A stretch of 64,000 bases of DNA from Sesamum alatum. Lineage: Eukaryota; Streptophyta; Magnoliopsida; Lamiales; Pedaliaceae. The DNA is taken from the NCBI GenBank assembly GCA_034509735.1, contig JACGWO010000005.1, forward strand, positions 20,511,264 through 20,575,263, written 5' to 3'. A model generated the notes under the pieces. It worked only from the letters and a program-made list of their open reading frames with translations. It did not search any database and had not been told where the DNA came from. Shown piece by piece: positions 47,143 through 58,709 of this stretch. Both the position numbers and the translations under genes were made by a program. Numbering within the stretch: the first letter of the stretch is position 1; each line of letters starts with the position of its first letter.

Positions 47143-48360
47143 ATATAAATACTGTTAAAAATTCTAAAAAGGAAGAATATGAAATTCCTAAGAATTTGAA
47201 TCAATTAAATAAATGGACAATTCCCAAGGTAAATCCTAGATTAATTTATAATTTCGGCTGATTTGATTTTTGGAAGACTAAACAGATTGTGAAGACTAGT
47301 GAAGAATCAATAGCCCTTGATAATGAAGAAAGAGTAATAAAACTTTTAGACGCAATGGACATAGGGCATTATCAAGATGAATATAAATTTTTACATATAG
47401 GACTAGTACAAATTGCCTTTAAACCTTTAACGTTAGAAGGTTTACCTGAAAACTTTTTAGCTGCCCTTCGAGATACTAGGAGGCAAATAAAATGGAGTAA
47501 AATAGAGTTTCCAGAAAGTTGGACAATTGAGAAAGAAGTTCCAATTTTGAGTCATATAGAAAGTAATTATGCTAGCATTATTCAAAACCCAGAAGGAAAT
47601 GTTAGAATAGATTTCATTAATAATCAACCAAAATGTTGAAAAAGTAATTCTTCAAGGTATTCTACAGTATCATATTTTTCACTAGTTGAAATTATGACTC
47701 CATCCAGAGCATCCACTTCCCGACTTAAAGAGGAAAATAGCCAAGAAGATTTAAGGGAAAATAAAGTTGAAGAAATAAGGATTCGGTCTAATAATATTGC
47801 TAAGGGAGTATATAAAGATCCAAGATTAATTGAAGAATTAACTTCAGAAATAAATTTCTGTTTATAAATGAATAGCCTGGATTTAATTGATTTTGAAATA
47901 GAGATCCCATTTGTGGATTATTCTAAAATAATTTATTTTAGTTCGGGATCCCTAGTTAGAAAAGAAATTCAAAAAGAATTTATGGAAGAGAGATGGAAGC
48001 CATTTAGGAAATGGTTCTTTGAAAACTTTACTATAACAAACCAAAAAATGTTCTCTACACAATTCTATAAAGAATTAGCTATAAGGAATAAAATAGTTGC
48101 TTTTGTTCCTTGGTTTGTCCTTAAATATTCAGAGCAATATTTGAGCGTATTAGAAAGAAAATATTTTCTAGATAATGGGAAAATTGTCAACAATCATTTA
48201 AAATGAACTCGAATGAAATAGAAATTAATTTCAAAGCATTTTCAAAATTAATTGAAGATGACACCCTAACGATCATAATGGCTCAAATCAATGAGTTGAT
48301 GAAAAAACAAAATTATACAAATTTGTATTTAAATATTATAGGAGAATAGATTATGGAACT
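47143..48360 (+). pseudogene. Viral movement-protein-like region and following polyprotein segment
   Basis: Open blocks at 47,143-47,262, 47,265-47,639 and 47,868-48,206, in changing frames and separated by stops. The block with HIGLVQIAFKPLTLEGLP followed by LAALRDTRR is the recognisable 30K-type movement-protein signature seen in caulimovirids. The 47,868-48,206 block is a lysine/aromatic-rich segment with no motif I recognise. Stops at about 47,260 and 47,637 and several frame shifts disable it. Confidence 0.7.
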
Positions 48361-48589
48361 AAATAAAAAAAATAGATAAAATATCTAATTGGCAATAGAA
48401 AATTAGTTCTAAAAATACGATAATTAGTGGAGCAAATAAAGAAATTACAGCAAAATCATCAATCCAACCGCCTCCTGAAATTGAAGGTTTCCATTTATAA
48501 CCGTTAGGGGAATTAGAGAAGTTATTGGATAAAAAATTTAGGGACTTAAAATTAAATACCCTAAGTGATGATATCACTACTGAAAATAG

Positions 48590-49680
48590 TAGAAATTTTT
48601 TTCCAGAAGGGATAAATAAAATAGAGAAATATGCTAGGAAGCCTATGCAAATAAAATTTTATTACCCTAGGCCCCACACCTCAAGACATACTATATGAAG
48701 AACAAGAGATTCATGACCAACATAGCTATAATGGAAAACAAATTTATGAATTGAATATTGGTGGATATACACAAAAACAAATCTACAATACTATTCATAG
48801 AATGATGATGTATAGTAATGTCTGTAAAGGAAATAATAATACAGATAAGGCTATTGCTAAAATGATCATAACAGGTTTTACTGGTCAATTAAAAGGTTGG
48901 TGGGATAATTATCTTAGCCCGATGGACAGAAATAAAATTTTGAGTACAGTCAAACTAGAAAACATGGAAGAACAAGCAGTTTATACACTTGCCATAAATA
49001 TAGTGGAACATTTTACAGGGAGATGGTCCGATAATAATGAAAATATTAGGACCTTATTACAGAATTTCCAATGTAAAACTCTAACATCATTTAGATTCTA
49101 CAAAGATGTCTTCCTTACTAGAGTAATGGAACTCCCAGAATCCAATGATGCTCACTGGAAATCTGGATTCATCGATGGACTTCCTCACCTATTCGCTGAA
49201 AGAGTTAGGAAGAATCTTAGAAATGGAGGAGTAGCAATAAATTATAATCAATATACTTATGGGAAGTTAATTGGAACTTGTATTCAAGAAGGTTTAAATC
49301 TATGCAATGAAATTAGATTAAATAAACAAATTAAAAGATAAAATTTAACAGAGAAAAAACAACTAGGAGAATTTTGTGCTCAATTTGGAATAGAAATGAT
49401 GCCGTTAGATAGACAAAAAATTCCCAAATATAGGACTCCAGAAGGAAGAAGGAAAAGACATAAAAAACGAAGTGATAGAAAAGAAAGAAATAAACAAAGA
49501 AACATAGCCAGAAAAGATGAATGAAAAACTAAAAATAATGTAAGAAAAAAGATAAGAAGATGTTACATATGTGGTGAAACAGACCACCTTGCAAATAGAT
49601 GAAGAAATAAAAGAACTAAAAGATTAAAAAAAAAATTAATAATCTTAAATGAGAAGACCAAGAAAAAGAAAATATAATAA
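48590..49680 (+). pseudogene. Viral coat-protein-like region with zinc knuckle
   Basis: The main frame is 48,751-49,341, with IYNTIHRMMMYSNVCKG and GFTGQLKGWWDNYL, a block shared by caulimovirid coat proteins. It is followed by a Lys/Arg-rich stretch and a zinc knuckle beginning RCYICGETDHLANR. The last Cys of the knuckle is replaced by TGA at 49,600-49,602. Further stops at about 49,339 and 49,522. Confidence 0.8.
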
Positions 49681-50229
49681 ATACAATATTTTTTGAAGAA
49701 AAAGAATCCTCCGAATTTGAGGAATTAGAAGAAAAATTAGATAATCAAGACGAATTAGGAAACATAGAAGAAAATTTGAAATTTTATCGACTTCCGCCGA
49801 ATCAGATGGAGAAGAACACTCCCCATGTACATGTAAACAAGGGACTAATGAAGAAGAATCAGATGATGAATTTTATGAATTAATGGCACAATTCAAAGAT
49901 CTAGGAACAGTAAATGTTCTTACAGATAATCATATAGTTGAATTGCTTAGGGAGATTAAGGACCCTGAGATAAGAAATATTATTCTCAGTAAAATGGATA
50001 ATATAAAGGTTCATCATTTGAGTCAAACCAGGCATATGAAAACTTAATTAGTAAACCATTTGAACCTTATACAATTACTGAAGTTAAAAGAATACTTAGG
50101 GAAAAACAAACAATTAAAGATAACCCTTCCACTTTAGAAGATCTAAAATTAGAAGTCGAAAAATTAAAAGAAGAAATAAAAAATATTAAGAAATATAACT
50201 AGACTCTTACTACTAGGATAGAAATATTA

Positions 50230-52188
50230 GAAATAGACAAAAACAATAAATTTCTTGAACTAAGCAAAGAAAAAATTGAGGATAATTTCCTATCCACAAT
50301 AGACATAGTGACTAGTCAAAAATGGAATGTAAAGATTGACTTATTAATAAGTAATAATTTTAAAAAAATATTTACTGCTCTAGTAGATAGTGGGGCGGAC
50401 ATTAATTGTATAAAAGAAGGGTTAATACCAACCAAATACTTTGAAAAACACAACTCATTCATTATCCTCTGCCAATGGGCAAAAATTGAACATAAACTTT
50501 AAAATCCCAAAAGCTTATATATGTTATAATAAAAAATGTAGCCTTATGAGTTTTCTATTAATTAAGGATTTAACAAATGATATAAATCCTAGGCACACCC
50601 TTCCTAAAAAAGTTTTTTCCTATAAAAACCATTAATGAAAAAGGCATAATAGGAACATTTGAAGATGAAATAATAAAATTCGAATTTATTGCTCAACCAA
50701 TGGATAGAGTTATTAATGAAATAAGAGATTTAATAATTTCTAAAACTAACCAGATTTGTTTCATAAAAGAAGAAATTAATTCTTTACAAATAAATCAGTT
50801 ACTTGAAAATCCAAAATTACAAGCAAAAATCAAAATGGTTCAAAATAGATTCGAACTTGAGACATGTAATGAACATCCTAATGCATTTTGGCACAGAAAG
50901 AAACATATTGTAAGCCTCCCTTATGAAACTGAATTTTTAGAGAAAAATATTCCCACTAAGGCGAGACCTTGTCAAATGAACTCTGAATATTTAGAGTTAT
51001 GCAAAGAGGAGACTAAGTAGATAAAAATTAATTAGATCCTCTAAATCACCTTGATCATGTACTGCATTTTATGTTAATAAACATGCAGAGCAAGAAAGAG
51101 GGAGACCTAGACTTGTTATAAATTAAAAGCCCCTCAATAAGGTCTTAAAATGGATAAGGTATTCAATCCCTAATAAGAAAGACCTTTTAGACAGATTACA
51201 TAAGGCAATAATTTTTTTAAAATTTGATTTAAAATCAGGATATTGACAGATCCAGATAAATGAAACAAATAGATATAAAACTGCATTTACAGTTCCTTTT
51301 GGCCATTATGAGTGGAATGTAATGCCTTTTGGTCTAAAGAATGCACCTTCAGAATTTCAGAATATCATGAATGATATTTTTAACCAATTCTCGAACTTTA
51401 TCATTGTTTATATCGATGACATCTTAGTTTTCTCTAATAACATAGAAGATCACTTTAAACATTTAGAGATGTTTAAAACATTAGTCATCCAAAATGGATT
51501 AGTAATATCTAAACCAAAAATGAGTATTTTCCAAATTAAGATAAGATTTCTAGGCCACAATATTGAAAAGGGAGAAATAATTCTCATAATGCATAGAGTT
51601 TGCAGATAAGTTTCCTGATAAAATTATTGATAGAACTCAATTACAAAGATTTCTAGAAGCCTAAACTATATAGCTCCATATTCAAAAAAATCCATCGGAA
51701 TGGACAGAGGATCACACTAAAGCAGTTAGACTAATAAAACAAAAGGTTAAATCATTACCATGTCTAACACTCGCAAATCCTAATTGGAAGAAAATAATAG
51801 AGACAGATGCTTCTGAAATAGGATTTGGAGGAATATTGAAGCAAATTGATAATAATAAGCAAGAACATTTAGTTAGATTCCATTCCGTAAAATGGAAAGC
51901 AGCCCAATTGAATTATGCTACAGTGGCTAAAGAAGTTCTTGCTATCGTTAAATGTGTTCTAAATTCCAAGATGACTTATTAAACCAAGAATTTATTATCA
52001 GAATGGATTGTTTTGCTGCTAAGTTTATGTTTAATAAAGACTTTAAGCATGATGTTTCTAAACTGATGTTTGCCAGGTGGCAAGCACATTTAGCCCCATT
52101 TAATTTTACAATAGAACACATTAAAGGAAAGACTTATATTCTCCCTGATTTCTTATCAAGAGAATATTTAAATGAACATAGACATTGA
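50230..52188 (+). pseudogene. Viral protease, reverse transcriptase and RNase H region
   Basis: Protease motif VDSGAD at 50,383-50,400. RT blocks include PFGHYEWNVMPFGLKNAPS and the catalytic IVYIDDILVFS (about 51,402-51,434). RNase H begins near 51,790 (ETDASEIGFGG) and ends with DFLSRE, stop at 52,188. Stops interrupt the RT, one of them a TGA directly after SGY, and frame changes occur near 51,590-51,660 and 51,955. Replicative functions are all broken. Confidence 0.88.
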
Positions 52189-52533
52189 AAAATTTAACTA
52201 GATTGGAGGAGAATTCCTTATAAGAGTAAGTACCTCCTCTAAAATCCCAGATTATTGGGTTGAAGATAGAATTGAAGGAGAGAATTATTGGATGAATGGG
52301 TTAAAATGGCATGTATATAAATTTGAATTTTGGGATGAGTCAATTGAATATAGAGCACGACTCAAAAGAATTCAAAGAATAATAAGATAAAATATTGAGG
52401 AAACAAAAAAGATTATTTCTGAATTCTTGTTCTACATCTAGATGCAGATATGTCTTATTATTACCGCATAAAAAATATTTGAATAGCAAATTTGTTATAT
52501 CACCAAAGAATTGCAGGATATTATGCCGGTTAA

Positions 52534-53880
52534 ATGAATAATCCTTTTATTACAGGAATGCTTCCTCAAAGAGGAAGCGGCAGAAACTCTCCAATCAGAG
52601 AGGAGGTAGATTTAGACCAGGCGAAATTATACGCTAAGGTAACAGATCACTAACTCAAAGAAAACATCACCGGAATTGGGAAATATAATAAGGTCTCTGA
52701 AGAATAGAATGAGCTCTTCCAGCAATTTCTCATATTTAAAAAGGAGCAGAAAAAAATTGCTGCCGAAGAAGTATCATCTTATTCAGTATCTTATGCTAAA
52801 ATACTTGAAGAAGAAGATGAATTAGCAAACTATAAATTTAGTGAACATCAGGAAGTAATCATACTCCTAGAAAATGATGATTTAAGATGGGAGAAATATC
52901 CATGGTATCTAATGAAAAGATATCTGGATGTAACAGCATTCACAGCAGGTTCATATAAATCGAGAGCTCATTATGAGTGCATCCTGAAGGTAATGCAAAG
53001 TGTTGAAATTACTCACACTTATTCCAACAATGGAAAAGAATTTAATTACTCAAAAGCAGTAATAAAAAAAATTCATCACTGCTGTTGAATGGGGAATCAA
53101 CCCATTAGGTGAAAAAGAATATATTCACTCGGAATCTAAATCCCCGATAAAATTCAGTTATTAGGACTATGTTGAGGCATTCAACAAAGCTTTTCTCTAT
53201 GAAATTATAAGAGAAAACACACGTGGTTTTTTCAAAATTTCTCTATTAGTTTTTCAACAAGAAGTACCAAATTGGGTATTTCAATGGTGGTTAAATTATG
53301 GTCCTCCAATTTCTATACTCCCTGAAATTTTTCAGGGTTATTATACGGAATGGATTAATTGTTCGCCAAAAATTATCCAGGCGGAAAAATCACAAAAATG
53401 GATTGAAGGAATGACCCCATTTTTTTTTTTTTTTTTTTTTATGGAATTCTCACTTCCATGGATATGGAAATGGCTACCTGAAGTAGGAATGACCCTACAA
53501 AAAATTCCCTGTATTAAAAGGAAATCTTGTTCTAAATTCTGGAGCAAATTAATGCTTATCAATCCAGAAACAAAAAAAAATATTTTTGTCAAGAAGCACT
53601 CGATGAAATGGAGGAAAAGCTTCAAGAATATAAGGCACTTCTGGAGAAGGAAGAAAATCAGACTCCTAGCCCCTTCGAGCAAATATCACAAAGAATCATA
53701 ACAAAAGAGGCATCATCTCTAAAGAGCAAATGATTGAGGAATAACTCAATCAGATCCAGAAAGACCTCAAACGATATCTAACAGGAGCGAAGTCCCCAAT
53801 GGAGACCTCTTCTAAAGATGAAGAAATAAGTATTCTTGTTTAGCAGGAGAATCGCAAGACCCATTTGAAGAACCTAATCA
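52534..53880 (+). pseudogene. Viral downstream ORF of unknown function
   Basis: ATG at 52,534 (MNNPFITGML). The frame carries TAA at 52,651 and a later TAG, changes frame near 53,070, and is interrupted by a 21-nt T-run (53,420-53,440). It includes WEKYPWYLMKRYLD and PNWVFQWWLNYG segments, rich in Trp/Tyr and Lys. I do not recognise a domain; an ORF after RNase H occurs in several caulimovirid genera. Confidence 0.55.
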
Positions 53881-54104
53881 CGAAATTATTCTTGATCAAT
53901 TATTCCAGGGAATCAGGACTGCTTTGAAAGCAAAATCAAAAGTTGGGACTTCTAAATCTTCGAAAGAACAAAGAATAGACTACCACAAGAGATCCGAAGC
54001 AGAATCGGAAGAAAGCAATTTCTCCAAAATAATGAAGAAATGAAAGTAGACAGCACATAAATGTCGGAAGAAGACAAAGTCGGAAAATTTTGACCAAGTC
54101 AAAC

Positions 54105-54340
54105 ACACGAACACGTGTCATACATGCAGCAACACGTGTCATACATGAAGCATGCCTGGAAATAACTCTAGCCATTTGTCTCCAATGCAGAGGACATCTG
54201 TCAATTATGGACGAACTTGAAATAAAACTTTCAGATCCGACCTTTCCTATAAATACACCCTCTTGGCTCATTAGGAGGAGGCCAGAAAATACTCTTGTAC
54301 ATGTATATCCTCTTTTCCTCCCTCCCAAAATAAAACCTTA
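54105..54340 (+). promoter_or_regulatory. Pararetroviral pregenomic-RNA promoter-like segment
   Basis: A 17-bp direct repeat (AACACGTGTCATACATG at 54,110-54,126 and 54,131-54,147) places two G-box cores (CACGTG) 21 bp apart. A TATA box (CTATAAATA, 54,247-54,255) follows about 110 bp later, and AATAAA at 54,329-54,334. This spacing of enhancer, TATA and nearby poly(A) signal matches the layout of caulimovirid promoters. Activity is unknown. Confidence 0.6.
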
Positions 54341-54350
54341 GTTTTGTGCA

Positions 54351-55051
54351 CGGGTTTACACATCTGTAAGTTTTTTACTTTAAATTATTGTATTTACTTA
54401 TCGCATTTATATTCCTTTTAATTTTGCTCTAGCCTAATGAAAGGTTAAATCTATACTGTTGAATTATTCATGACAACGAAGATGGCAAGGTTCTAAAAAA
54501 GAAAGAAGGGAGTATTTTAAGTTAATGATAAATATACGGGGAAGATGAATGAATATGGAAAGGAGACCCTTTGGGTCGTTCCCCTAAATTATGAATATGA
54601 ATAAAGTCTGTGTTGCCATTGCTGCCTGGTTTTGCCAAGTATGGCATTGTTTGGGCCTTTAGGTGGTGTTTTACGACTGAATCCATACTTATTAATTTAA
54701 CAGAGTGTAAAAGGTTTTCAAACTTACTCTACTCCTATTCATTTAAATTCTCCTTATATATGTCACAACTTAAGATACTCCTTTATTTTGATCGTCTTTC
54801 GCCTACATGGTTGGATTTACATTCCGCCTACATAGTTGGATTTATGAAAATTTTTGTATATTTTTTGCTATCTCTCGCCTTCCGCCTATATACTATTATA
54901 ATATTTCTAGATCTACATTCTTAAACATAGTTGTATGGTCTACTGTAATCATAAAAAAGATATTTTGGTTGTGTAATTATGTTTTGCAATGTTTAATATA
55001 TTCAAACTAGAACTATATTATGGCTTTAGTTCTAATACTTGATTTTTTTTA

Positions 55052-55090
<39 letters not shown>

Positions 55091-55105
55091 GATAATTACT
55101 AGCAC
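54351..55105. other. Spacer: viral leader remnant and PIF/Harbinger intronic sequence
   Basis: T-rich, no genes. Contains repeated GATTTA(C/T)ATT...CCGCCTA words (about 54,800-54,890) and a TA microsatellite at 55,057-55,087. Confidence 0.5.
55057..55087. repeat. (TA)n microsatellite
   Basis: Uninterrupted TA dinucleotides just upstream of the transposase exon. Confidence 0.95.
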
Positions 55106-55661
55106 TAGTGGCCCGAGCAACCTTGATGACCACACTTCCAGCCGTTCACCTGAGAGTCCGGGTACACCCAGTAGTGACAAATCCGTTGTGCTTGAGGAGT
55201 ATTACATACTCCGAGATGTGATTTGTCTTGAGCTCTTTTGTGAACAAGTTCCACACAATACATCTACGTTATTGGGTGAGGGTTGGGTAGCTGAAATTAT
55301 GAGAACACCACATAGCGGTCGTTTCTATGATAACATTCGTATGACAAAGCCATATTTCTACGCATTGGTGGAGGCATTGACCTCAAGGGGTCTACTTCCA
55401 CAGGGACAATAAGGCAGTGTAAGCTCATTTGAGGAGGCGACTCTTTTCATACAGATGGTTGGAATGCACAAACATCAACGCGACTTGATGGAGCGATTTC
55501 AACATTCATTGGAGAATATTAATCGTAGATTCCATCGAGTCCTCCGCGCACTATGTCCACTTGCCCCTGAAGTAATTACTAGACCCAACATTCAGGATGT
55601 CCTGCCACAAGTTTTGAACAATCGAGATTTCTATCCATACTTTGTCAGAATAGGTCACTAG
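55106..55661 (+). pseudogene. PIF/Harbinger (HARBI1-type) transposase, N-terminal part only
   Basis: The open segment from about 55,106 follows an AG that may be an acceptor. It encodes a Ser/Pro-rich start and then the helical N-terminal region of plant Harbinger transposases (FYDNIRMTKPYFYALVEAL, FEEATLFIQMVG, ENINRRFHRVLRAL, NNRDFYPYFV). A TAA at 55,410-55,412 interrupts it in the same frame. The sequence stops resembling the family directly after PYFV, where the DDE catalytic domain should begin, so that domain is lost. Confidence 0.85.
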
Positions 55662-55667
55662 AAAGCT

Positions 55668-57377
55668 AATAGGTTTTGGCGATTTGTAACCTATTTGACA
55701 ACTTGATGTAAATGTAATATTATGTGATGAATAAAATGAGTGTTCGTCACCAATGGTATCTACTTTGTTGCGCTCATTTTACATATGTTAAAATGGTGTT
55801 TTACTTATATCGCAACAAAGCCCACAGACCACGGTTAACAACTCATGCAATTGGGCCACGCATTAGATGGTGGTCATGAAACCAACTGATTAAGAGTTGG
55901 GTCTGAAAAGTTCCAAGTCGAGGACCTCGAGACAGTCGAGAGTCCTATAGAGACTTGCATCAAGAGTCGTGTTCATTGGATGAGTGCCGTGTTTCATCAA
56001 CGACAGGCGTGGGACGCCTACACGATCTTGATAGGTTGGTCGACTGGGGTCGAGCCGACTGGACTGACTCGCGGGGATCATCATATGGAAGCCTTGGAGG
56101 CTTGGTCGGTATGATTGGATTTTTCCGGTTCTGATAGTACGGGAGTAGTCCTCAGACTTGAGGAACCATGACAGTCACGTGCACAATACGGCTGTATCTT
56201 GGATCTGGCGAGAGGTGATCATTCTGTAAGATGATCATTATAAGCCTTGTCCAGTGCAGTTGGAATGTGTAGCGAGGACGGTGCGTTCCAAGAAGAGGAT
56301 CCGTCCCCTGTCAGTATGTGACAGAGGTATCTCCTATGCACTCGGAGACACGTTCATGCTGTTTAAAGCTGTGGCCACAGTGGTTGGTCGAACAGGGAAT
56401 GGTTTCGTGTGTCGACGCAATGAAGCATGCGTAGTCTTGAGTATTAAGCATAGATGCCTAGTCAAGGATGAGAATCGACACCCAATTCCATACCCTAGAC
56501 TAAGGCCGGGAGACGGAAGTGTTAGAATAGGTGACCATGTAAGCCAATTTTGGCAGGAATATGTAACCTATGTCTAGACAATTTCAGGTGTTTGATAAAT
56601 CATTAATGAATAAAGAAGTGAATTTCATTTGGCATCACTTTGTTTGTGTTCACTTATATTTGTTTTCCATATCTGTTCACTACGCAAACAAAGCCCACGG
56701 ACTGAGAATCAATTTCGGGGACTGGGACTACGCTTGGAGGTAGGTCCATGGAATCAGTCTTCCCGAATCAGTCCGGAAATCTCCAAGTCAAGGAATCCCG
56801 AAAATGGGTACCGGGATTCCATTTGAGACTTGCACTAAGCACCTGCTGTCGTGTTTCATCGACGGGTGACGAGGGTCGTCTAAGCAGTGTTAGTGGGTTA
56901 GCATGCTAGGACGCAGCTGACTGAGGTGACTCGCGGGAACCGTCTTACGGAGGACCTTGAGTATGGTCAGCAAGGTATGACGTGTATTCCCGGTTCCAAT
57001 GGTACAAGCCAAGTCCTTTGACTTGAGGAATTGCTCAGTTTACCTGTACGTTAGGGCTGTATCTTAGATATGGTGAGAGATTGCCAGAATTCTCTTTGGT
57101 AGTCATAAGCCATGTCTAGTACAGTTCTGGTGTACAAAGTGACAGTAGTTTCCAAGAAAGGATCTGTCTCCTGCCAATAGGTATTGACAGTTGAGTCTCA
57201 TATATGCTCTGTGTCTTGTCCCTAAAAATCTGTGGCCACAGTAACTGAACAGAAGGGAAGGATTCCCTTGCGGCGTTTAGTGAGGACAGACCGACACTTA
57301 GGTCCAAAATGGGGTACCTGCATTATCCGTGCCCTAGACTCTAAGTGATGAGACCGAAGACAGAAGGACAAGTGTAC
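55668..57377 (+). repeat. Diverged tandem duplication, ~872-bp unit, upstream of copia LTR
   Basis: Two head-to-tail units start near 55,668 and 56,540. Shared landmarks in order: GT(A)ACCTAT, GA(A)TAAA, GCAA(A)CAAAGCCCAC, CGTGTTTCATC, TGACTCGCGGG, GGCTGTATCTT, TAAGCC(T/A)TGTC, CTGTGGCCACAGT and CCCTAGACT. Similarity is moderate, so the duplication is old. No coding potential; the 107-codon frame at 56,254-56,577 is not conserved in the second unit. It may be the non-coding tail of a copia family related to the LTR that follows. Confidence 0.8.
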
Positions 57378-58499
57378 TGTTAGAGCCTAAATGTTCATCC
57401 CTGAATATTTCACCTAGTCTCTAGTGCCATGGACCGTTGCTAGATGGCCACCCATGGTAACGGAAGGATTCTAGGAATCCGACCAAGTCTAGCTGAAAGG
57501 TGAACCTAAAGAGTCACACACTATCCACACACATTTAGATATTTAATTAGGAATTAAATATTGGAGTGAAGGAATGATTAAATTGGATTTAATCGGGTCC
57601 TTTATTTTTCTTGGAGAAATAATTCCTTCTATTAGATATAAGGAATTAAATTGATAAATTAGATTTATGAAAGGGATTTATTTAATGGGCTTAAATAATA
57701 TATATATTTATTTTAGCCTCTTGGAAATATTTAAATAGGTTTTAAATATTCCATTAAATTAAATTAAATCAACGGTGAGATGAATGGGAGAGATGGATGG
57801 CTAGGATTGTTTTGACTAGGTCAAAACACTACTTTGACTAGGACTTTGACTAGGTCAAAATCCTAGTCAAAATAGAGTTCTTGAAAGAGGAGTTTAAAGA
57901 GGATTAGACTCCTCTTCTATATAAACCCCTAGCATCCTACAAGTTGAAGGATGATGAATCTCCAACACACACACAACACACACACACTCGGATCTCTCCC
58001 TCTCATCTCTCGTCCACCTCTCTCTCTCCAAGAAACACATTCCACTAGTTCTCTTGTTCTTGGAACATTAGAACTTGATGAATCAATACCGTTAATTCAT
58101 AACGTGTTGTTGATTCATCCACTCCAAAATATAAACTTGTTCGTTGCTAGCACGACGTGCAAGATACGTGGGTGGATCGTGTGTCACGATTTGGAGGGTC
58201 TCAAGAACGAGATCTTGGTGCAAAAACGGGGAACAACGCGTGTAGCCGTTGAAGACGAAAACGACAACGGGTAGGTCTCGTTTATGATTTTCGTCCCTTT
58301 TAATTTTCTACCCTATGGCCTCCATGATTCTTTTATGTTTTATTATTCATGAGATACACCGAACACCTGGGAATTTAAAAGGCACACCCTTTGAAACGTG
58401 TTCTTTAATTTAAAGCATGTTTAAATTCCGCATTTAATTTTTAATTATACCGCGCTTCCGCATTCGTGCTTTTCCCGGGACGATCCACAATTTCTTTCA
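57378..58499 (+). repeat. 5' LTR of copia element 2
   Basis: The right end is firm: ...TTTCTTTCA followed by one G and the primer site. The left end is taken as TGTTAGAGCC at 57,378 (TG...CA ends) but cannot be confirmed without the 3' LTR. A TATA box (TATATAAA) is at 57,918-57,925. Tandem TTTGACTAGG words occur at about 57,815-57,870. The 107-codon frame at 57,951-58,274 is LTR sequence, not a gene. Confidence 0.75.
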
Positions 58500-58500
58500 G

Positions 58501-58512
58501 TGGTATCAGAGC
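58501..58512 (+). promoter_or_regulatory. Primer binding site (initiator tRNA-Met) of copia element 2
   Basis: TGGTATCAGAGC, the standard plant retrotransposon site complementary to the 3' end of initiator tRNA-Met, one base after the LTR. Confidence 0.93.
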
Positions 58513-58709
58513 CCGGTTCGGTGTATAGGCCTAGGGTTTATGTGCGTTTTAAGCATGAAACGTGTTTTGAGCATGTTTTTAATTGAATCTTGATTTTCTT
58601 GATTATTAAAGCATGTTGTTTTATTGCTTTTAATTCGTGTGAAATTCTGAATGTTGGTATTTTTTCTGTTTTTCTTGGGAAACCGGGGGAAAATTGAACT
58701 GAAACGAGA

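Larger units (their letters stand above)
47143..54350 (+). mobile_element. Endogenous pararetrovirus (Caulimoviridae-like), degraded
   Basis: Plus-strand gene order: movement-protein-like, coat-protein-like with zinc knuckle, aspartic protease, reverse transcriptase, RNase H, then an ORF of unknown role and a promoter-like segment. It lacks integrase and LTRs, which separates it from Ty3-type elements. The order resembles petuvirus/florendovirus-type polyproteins, but I cannot assign a genus. Many in-frame stops and frame changes make every gene inactive. It lies within a PIF/Harbinger element. It is 5'-truncated or rearranged; the right boundary is between about 54,350 and 54,600. Confidence 0.85.
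42640..55661 (+). mobile_element. PIF/Harbinger element, split by an endogenous pararetrovirus and 3'-truncated
   Basis: It carries the two-gene set of PIF/Harbinger: a Myb/SANT-like ORF1 (45,537-46,614) and a HARBI1-type transposase start (55,106-55,661), both on the plus strand. The left end is probably near GGGCTATGTTTGGATC (about 42,640), which resembles PIF termini; no 3-bp duplication is confirmed. About 7.2 kb of viral sequence separates the genes. The right end, with the catalytic domain, is missing. The 2.9 kb before ORF1 is non-coding and contains short direct repeats. Confidence 0.7.

Noticed and set aside
47143..52188. Reading this as a Ty3/gypsy retrotransposon
   Set aside because: No integrase follows RNase H, no LTRs are present, and a movement-protein-like block precedes the coat-protein-like block.
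56254..56577. 107-codon frame
   Set aside because: Not kept in the second unit of the tandem duplication, so not under coding selection.
57951..58274. 107-codon frame
   Set aside because: Located between the TATA box and the end of a copia LTR; no domain.
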